DNA of 64,000 bases, from assembly GCA_037954325.1 (NCBI GenBank), contig JBBMNZ010000026.1, positions 7,257,501 to 7,321,500 on the forward strand. The letters are read 5' to 3'. This stretch comes from Fistularia commersonii. Taxonomy: Eukaryota; Chordata; Actinopteri; Syngnathiformes; Fistulariidae. The notes under the pieces are model-generated. The model did not search any database and was not told the DNA's origin. It was given only the letters and a program-made list of their open reading frames with translations. Made by a program: the position numbers and the translations under genes. This document shows, in pieces, positions 58,401 to 64,000 of this stretch (positions within the stretch are counted from its first letter, which is position 1; every line of letters begins with the position of its first letter).

Positions 58401-59297
58401 TGGTGTGCTCTTTGTGATTGCCGTTCACTTTTCCTTTGCAGCTCTGTGTCTTGAAGAGCTGGTGATCAACCCGCACCAACAGCAGATGCAGCCTTTTCAC
58501 TGGGTGATGGACTGGGAGGGCATGCTGTCCCCCTCCAGCCTCGTGACTCTCCTAGAGAAAAACTTCTTCACAAAGTGGTTGCAGGTAGTTAAACGTGGAC
58601 GTGCAATGTGACACGGCAGTTGGCATTTTTTTTCACCATCGATGATTCTTTTCATCTGATCAGTTGTGTTTCACAATGTTCTATCGCAGGTGCTCTGTTC
58701 GTGGTTGAGCAACAGCCCCAACTATGAGGAAATCACAAAATGGTACCTCGGTTGGAAGAGCATGTTTAGTGACATGTTGTTGTCTCAGCCTCTCATAAAA
58801 GAGAAATTCAATGAGGCGTTGGACATCATGAATCGTGCAGTGTCCTCAGGCATGGGTTGGTTTCACAGTCTTGAACATATCAAATGACGTTCTAAAACTA
58901 TGCAGTTGGTTTTGAAACCATGCAACAATTGTTCTTTTTCATATCGGCAGGAGGATATATGCAGCCCGGTGCAAGAGAGAACATTGCATATCTAACACAG
59001 ACGGAGAGAAGAAAGGACTTCCAGTACGAGGCAATGCAGGAGCGCAGGGATGCCGAGAGTGTTGCTCATCGGGGAATCAGTGCCACTGTGCCTACAAACT
59101 TCAAAGATCTCATCCAGACCAAGGCAGAAGAAAACAATATTGTTTTCATGCCCCTGGTAGCCAAACGGCACGAGGGCAAGCAGCTGTATACGTTTGGGCG
59201 TATTGTCATCTACATAGACAGGGGAGTTGTGTTTGTGCAAGGAGAAAAGACATGGGTGCCCACATCTCTGCAGAGTCTGATAGATATGGCCAAGTGA
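54336..59297 (+). CDS. tfip11: Tuftelin-interacting protein 11 (G-patch spliceosome disassembly factor)
   Basis: Exons: 54336-54547, 54984-55155, 55260-55416, 55759-55886, 55982-56143, 56650-56841, 56987-57169, 57355-57489, 57586-57689, 57789-57957, 58111-58354, 58442-58584, 58690-58855, 58951-59297. All phases close; 837 codons, the same length as human TFIP11. The acidic N-terminus (MSMSHLYGRRGKEEEDEG) is followed by a G-patch (about residues 149-180: GIGSWEKHTKGIGQKLLQKM, then GYQPGKGLGKNAQG). The central and C-terminal GCFC-type region contains [35 protein letters not shown] and ARENIAYL. TFIP11 acts in the nucleus with the helicase DHX15 to release the intron lariat spliceosome. The start is preceded by a good acceptor (TCAG at 54331-54334), so a non-coding first exon upstream is likely. 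An 87-nt intron (58355-58441) is in frame and stop-free. Confidence 0.97.
55436..55478. repeat. GT microsatellite in tfip11 intron 3
   Basis: About 21 GT units beginning about 20 bases downstream of the exon 3 donor. Confidence 0.95.
55560..55690. repeat. Foldback repeat with 25-bp perfect arms in tfip11 intron 3
   Basis: The arm 55577-55601 (begins GTGGCAACTGGACTTG) is the exact complement of 55641-55665, separated by a 39-base loop. The arm sequence belongs to the family seen at 41.48 kb, here in inverted duplication. Confidence 0.85.
58355..58441 (+). other. 87-nt in-frame, stop-free intron of tfip11
   Basis: The donor is GTATGC and the acceptor TTTCCTTTGCAG; the length is 29 codons with no stop. 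Splicing joins LPKLALCLEELVINP-type sequence matching the family, so removal is expected. Retention would insert 29 residues into the C-terminal region. Confidence 0.75.
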
Positions 59298-60905
59298 GTG
59301 TTGACTGGGTGCTGTACTTTTTCTGAGTCTTATTTTAATGTACGTTCAGTAAAAATTTTTTTTTTTGTAAAATTTTAAAATTTCACTAGAATCTTAAATA
59401 AAAGACCCTCATTTCATACGGTTTCCTTTGCAATTCTTGGAGCTGGGAATGGAAATACCGGTTATTCAGGGATATGCATCTGTGTATTTTTGTTGTTTTT
59501 CTAGGATTTCATTTCCCACCAGCGGATTTTAAAACAGTATATACAGCATCAGACAATGGGTGCACTTGACTTTTCAGTGCACACAGATCACTGGCTACTG
59601 TTCAAGCAAGGAATCGAAGGGGCTTAAATCTCAAATTTACTCATATAAACTTGACATGTGTGGCATGTCATAAAGCCTCTACTCATCAGTTTTCACTTCA
59701 TGCTGTAATAATACACAATTGGGTTCGACAACCTCAGTCTAGTATTCAAGAACTCGGGTTAAGTAAAGTATAACCTTCGCGGGATAGGTCAAAGTATTCA
59801 AAGTCTTAATTAAGATAATACCACGTACAGTCATGATATGGTTATTTTCACAGCATGTAAAAATTCTTAATTTCATCCCTTACTTAACGGGTTGTTCAAA
59901 AGTAATTTATAAAAATGACCTCTCAATACTTACTGATCGGCAACAAGCCATCTTATCCCAAATGCTTGAAAGCAAGAAGTTTGAACACTTTCTTTAAACA
60001 TGAATGGTGTAACGGGATATGGTAATAATTAAGTATAAATCAAAGTACTTCCAATTTGTACATCGAAAGTGTTTCTTTACTGCAAACCAGCGTTATCTTC
60101 CTCCTTGGAGTGCACGGCTGTATTTACACATTTGCGCCACTAGGTGGCGCTGGAGTCACGTGAGTACATGATGGCTTTTTGGACTGACACGGCTTCCGTA
60201 CACCGTCAGTGTTTCGGCGGAACAAAGTGCACATTTGCACAAACGAAAGACTTATTTCAATTCAGGACATTTCCCCTCCTATCCCTTACCGAACCATGTA
60301 AGTTGTGATGCACACCCGTACTATCAAACGCTGATTAATGTGTTACTTATTTGAAAACTACGCTTTTGAGTCGAGAAGCAAAACGGTTGATAGTAAAGGT
60401 TGATAGCGTCCTAGCTAAAGTGCTAACGCTACTGGTGGTTCACACAAGGGGAAATTCTCTGAGACACTCCGTGGCGAAATAACACGGAGCAAACCGGGAT
60501 TACTTATCTTACTTTAGATGTTATCATCACCACGTCCCACATATAGCAAGACTACAGGTATTTACTTGTTTCAAGGGGCCAACAATTGTCAACTAGGACA
60601 CAGGCCGCACGTCCTTAATCTCGGTCTTGATGACACCTTTACAATTTAAGCTAGCTAACTGTCTGTTACCTTGACTCCTATAACGACTCTAAAACATGAC
60701 CAGAACATCAATAAAACACGAATATTTAATAAAATAGTCCCATGGGCCTTTGCAGCACTGTCACCAGTCAGAGCGAATGTACCACTGGCACTCTTAACCA
60801 ACGAATTGTCTCTTGTTTACCTTGTATTCTTCCTAGTGCATTGTATTCTAATGCTTACATTGTGTTTTGAAGTTTACATTGTGTTCCCTCCGATTCTAAG
60901 ACACG
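59298..60905. other. Intergenic region between tfip11 and thoc5 with thoc5 promoter
   Basis: After the tfip11 poly(A) signal the sequence is AT-rich. A more GC-rich patch at about 60.1-60.3 kb (GGCGCTGGAGTCACGTGAG) followed by a donor-like ATGTAAGTTG (60297-60306) is a good candidate for the thoc5 promoter and non-coding exon 1. Nothing else was recognised. Confidence 0.45.
59397..59402 (+). terminator. Poly(A) signal AATAAA of tfip11
   Basis: AATAAA lies about 100 bases beyond the tfip11 stop codon, with T/G-rich sequence (GGTTTCCTTTGC) shortly after. It is the first candidate signal downstream of the gene. Confidence 0.65.
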
Positions 60906-63900
60906 ATGTCAGCGGACACTCTGAAGAAGAGAAAAACCAAGGTCCTGCGCACCGAAAGTGCAACCCCAGAGGTGAAGCGGGGCCGAGGAGAAGGGGATCC
61001 ACCGGTATGTTGATCACGGACTTCCGATCCTAGCAATGCCTTAGGGCCAGGGGTCAGAAACTTTCAACGCTCTAAGAGACATTCGGACAGATTTCCCACT
61101 GCAAAGAAAACACCGGTATTCTTAAAACCCTTTTGAGATCTATAATGATAACACTGCACATACCTATTTTTCTCGTTGCACACCAGCTGCACTTCGTTTT
61201 ACTTGTACTGGCATTGTATAAATTTACTGTCTAATATTACAGGTCATAGCCTTTATTTGACACATGACATGAGCTCTTTGTTTTTTCCGATAGCAGGGGT
61301 CGGCAACCCACGGCTCCAAAGCCGCATGCAGCTCTTCAATCCGTCTGATGTGGCTCCCTTTGGCTTTTGAAAATAATGAATGAGTATTGAGTCAAAATTC
61401 ATTTTGTTTTAGTTAGTTTATTTTTAAAATTTAATTTTAAATTGGAAGCTCATGGCCATCTTGTAACATCTAAATAAAACATTCAAATATTCTTGTCATG
61501 TTTAATAAGTGATTGAATGTGCCAGTAAAAGGATGACAGTGCACAGAGAGAGGACAGCATCTTTAGTTTGCTGCCGGTGGATAATTCAAGTTCAGATTAT
61601 TTTTCCATAAATACAAGAAGGACTCAAATAGAAATTGAGTATTTTGCTTAAGTGATCTTCAACCGAACATCTTTTTTTCGGAGTTCGAAATGTTTTGTTG
61701 CATGCAGAAATGTAATTGTTTTCTCCGCAGTTGTTCATACAGCACATAGCCTAAAGGCAAAACAAATAATGTTACATGCGGTCTTAATTCATTTTAAATT
61801 TCAAAAGGGTTTTGTGGCTCCTGGTGTTTTCTTTACTCTTGGGAATCGGGTCCAAATGGCTTCTTGAGAGGTAAAGGTTGCTGACCCCTGCGATACAGGA
61901 CTGAGTTCTCCTGGTTGAGTTGTAACACATTTATGATTGGACTCAACAGCCAAAAGAGAATTGAGTTCAAGGTGAAACAGGGATTACAGCGCTAGGATAT
62001 ACTGTGTATTTCATGTTCAATGTGTATTTTCAGGAGATGCGTGTGTATAGTGAGGAGGTAGAGCTTGATGGCAGGGATCCTGAGCAGGATTACCTACAGT
62101 ACAAGGAGTCATGTGAAAGTCTGGCTACTCTCATGGGTGAGATCCAGGAACTCAAAGCCAACGGAGCCAAGGAAGGGGTGAGAGCTATACTTTGATCAAA
62201 CCTTGCTAGCTATAAATGTTTTTTTTTTTTAATTTAGCACAGTTCCTATTCTTAATTGTCATTTTTATGAACGAATCTGCATGTTTTTGGAAGACACGTT
62301 TAAAATAATGTGAAAATGTTGTGTGACGGCACCATAACTAAGAGATCTGCACTGTTTTGTACATGTTGTGAATTGCACTCATGCATATGTGATCCAGATT
62401 TGAGTAACTTATTTGTGTCTCCCCAAAGGCAAAAGAGTCTGACTTGTCACGTCTCTTTACAGAGTGCCGAAGTCGAACAGAGGCGCATGCAGAGCTGCAT
62501 TCACTTTATGAATTTGAAAAAGCTGAATCGTTTGGCTCACATGCGGCTCAAGAGAGGCAGAGACCAGACACATGAGGTAATGCCACCATTATGAAAGAAA
62601 AAATAACATTTTCACTTGGGTGTTGTATTATTTTCAATCCGTTTATTGCAAACCTACGGCCTCAACTTCCTTGTTCTCTGTAGCAGCTGAGACAGTTTGA
62701 GCACTTAGAACGCTGGTGACACCGTAGAACACCTAGCTTTTTTTCTGCCGCTACTGACAACAGAGGGGGTTCTAAATGTTTAGGACAGTCTTGAGGCGAG
62801 GTAGTGATGGCGATCCCCTGAACCATAGTGACTGGCCCTCCTCATCCTCTCAGTCTAAGATTCCACCAGGGTCCAGATCTCCTGGCTGATGGTGGAAAAG
62901 GACTGTTGTATCTGGGGTTCGGTCGAATAGCAGGGGGGAGGGGGACAGAGGCTGTGTGGTTGTCGTACAGCAGGATTTCGATTTATTAGTTATAGTGAGT
63001 CCCTTTTATACACAGGAGTAAATAAGAATACAGCCATGAGAAGTACACGTCGCACACACAACATGTGGCGAAACAGATGAAAATGATGTGGGAAATAGTA
63101 ACAGCAAGGCCGTTGCAGGAACGTGAGAGTGTAGTATATGTTTGCATAAGCGGATGTTGGCGATTAAGATGCAATGGGAATGTGTCTCACGAGAGAGAAG
63201 TGGAAAAGTACAGGGAAATCACAGAAAAGGTTACAGAAAATATCTAACACTAAACATGCTTACAAAGTTAATTCCAGACAGAAAAAACTTTTGCATATGA
63301 TTTTTGGCTTATTCGTGTACAAACTTGCCAGACTTGGTTGTCATGGAGTCTCACATTTGTGTCTCTTTCTTCCCCCAGGCTAAACAAAAAGTCGATGTGC
63401 TCCATCTTCAATTGCAAAATCTTCTATATGAAGTGATGCATCTTCAGAAAGAGATCAGCAAATGTCTGGAGTTCAAGTCAGTGGGAACTAAATATTTCAT
63501 TTTAAACACACAATATCAACTTTGAATGTCCTTAAGACAAAAAAAAATACAGAAATTAAATGATATGCCAGGAAACATATTTTAAGATAGAAGGAACAAA
63601 AAAAAAATCTATGTAAAGATTGAAATAGTGTCATTGTCATTTCCCCTTGTTTTCTCACAGATCTAAGCATGAGGAGATTGACCTGGTGACAGAGGAAGAG
63701 TTTTACCTGGAGGCGCCACAAGACATTTCCAGGCCGCAACTCACCAAAAGTGATCCCCACCAGCTTACTCTGGCGCGACTGGATTGGGAGCTTGAGCAGA
63801 GGAAGAGGTACGCAAACCCATGAGTCTATAACACTGCACACTGTACTTAGCAACTGGCATTCAAGGGAAACACAGCTGCATTTAAGCGTATGCTTTGATG

Positions 63901-64000
63901 CAGGCTGGCGGAGAAATACAAAGATTCTCAAGCTACCAAGGAGAAGATTCAGAAGAGTATTGAGGTGAAGAAGGAACATTTGAGAAGTTTGCAGCCCGGA
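60906..64000 (+). CDS. thoc5: THO complex subunit 5, N-terminal third (cut by window end)
   Basis: Exons: 60906-61004, 62034-62177, 62463-62576, 63379-63476, 63661-63807, 63904 to beyond 64000. Phases close; 233 codons are visible of the roughly 680 usual for the family. The start MSADTLKKRKTKV lies five bases after an acceptor (TTCTAAG), so a non-coding first exon upstream (perhaps near 60.2-60.3 kb) is likely. It holds a KKRK-type nuclear localisation motif. Diagnostic stretches are EVELDGRDPEQDYLQYK, HFMNLKKLNRLAHMRLK, LQNLLYEVMHLQKEI and TLARLDWELEQRKRLAEKY, the heptad-rich coiled-coil part of THOC5. THOC5 belongs to the TREX complex, which couples transcription and splicing to mRNA export. 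It follows tfip11 on the same strand with about 1.6 kb between stop and start codons. Confidence 0.95.
61048..61135. mobile_element. hAT-family repeat, short end fragment
   Basis: CAGGGGTCAGAAACTTTCAAC is followed by GACATTCGGACAGATTTCCC, GCAAAGAAAACACC and AACCCTTTT, the first part of the same family as at 46.6 kb. It lies in thoc5 intron 1. Confidence 0.65.
61294..61890. mobile_element. hAT-family element with both ends
   Basis: The left end CAGGGGTCGGCAACCCACGG and the right end GGTTGCTGACCCCTG are inverted repeats of hAT type. Inside the right end, the minus strand repeats GAAGCCATTTGGACCCGATT and AGTAAAGAAAACACCAGGAG as in the other copies. CGATA flanks both sides but a clean 8-bp duplication is not preserved. 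It is 597 bp with no transposase. Confidence 0.8.
62577..63378. other. thoc5 intron 3, nothing recognised
   Basis: There is no coding signal. The middle (62.7-62.95 kb) is somewhat GC-rich and looks like an old insertion, but no ends were found. Confidence 0.5.

Noticed and set aside
63497..63979. 160-codon minus-strand ORF at the window end
   Set aside because: It is the antisense shadow of thoc5 exons 5-6, which are supported by phase and family sequence.

Overview
The window is vertebrate nuclear DNA, most likely from a teleost fish. The reasons are intron-rich genes that read as orthologues of TACC1, DDHD2, CLUH, SRRD, TFIP11 and THOC5, many long CA/GT microsatellites, and transposon remnants of kinds common in fish (short Tc1-like, piggyBac-like and hAT-like elements and an RTE-type LINE). 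There are no operons, CRISPR arrays or bacterial features. Gene names come from recognising the translated exons from memory, not from a search. Exon borders were set by GT/AG signals plus reading-phase agreement, and every internal junction closes in phase except one in tacc1.

Left part (1-10.3 kb, minus strand): the 5' half of tacc1. The start codon is at 9879 and exons run leftwards to 2163; the C-terminal coiled coil lies outside the window. Its introns carry several miniature transposons and a broken RTE LINE. From 10.3 to 21.9 kb there is a gene-poor interval dominated by a 3.4-kb irregular minisatellite with a ~373-bp higher-order repeat, many CA tracts and a GC-rich patch with one unexplained ORF.

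Middle (21.9-49.5 kb): ddhd2 on the minus strand (17 coding exons, 753 codons, complete, with a 5.4-kb first intron) lies head-to-head with a divergent CLUH-family gene on the plus strand (27 coding exons, 1378 codons). About 3.2 kb separates the two start codons.

Right part (50.7-64 kb): srrd (minus, 6 exons, 294 codons) and tfip11 (plus, 14 exons, 837 codons) are head-to-head, followed by the 5' third of thoc5 (plus, cut by the window end).

The genes do not form one pathway. DDHD2 is a phospholipase of the secretory pathway and lipid droplets; TACC1 is a centrosome/microtubule adaptor; the CLUH-like protein belongs to a family that binds mRNAs for mitochondrial proteins; TFIP11 acts in spliceosome disassembly and THOC5 in mRNA export; SRRD is poorly understood. 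The neighbourhood joins two blocks that are separate in human: TACC1-DDHD2 (8p11) and SRRD-TFIP11-THOC5 (22q12), with a CLUH relative between them. I did not find a convincing new biological system. The points most worth checking are the divergent CLUH-like gene, two very short stop-free in-frame introns, the tandem-repeat field upstream of tacc1 and the cluster of mobile elements around tacc1 exons.
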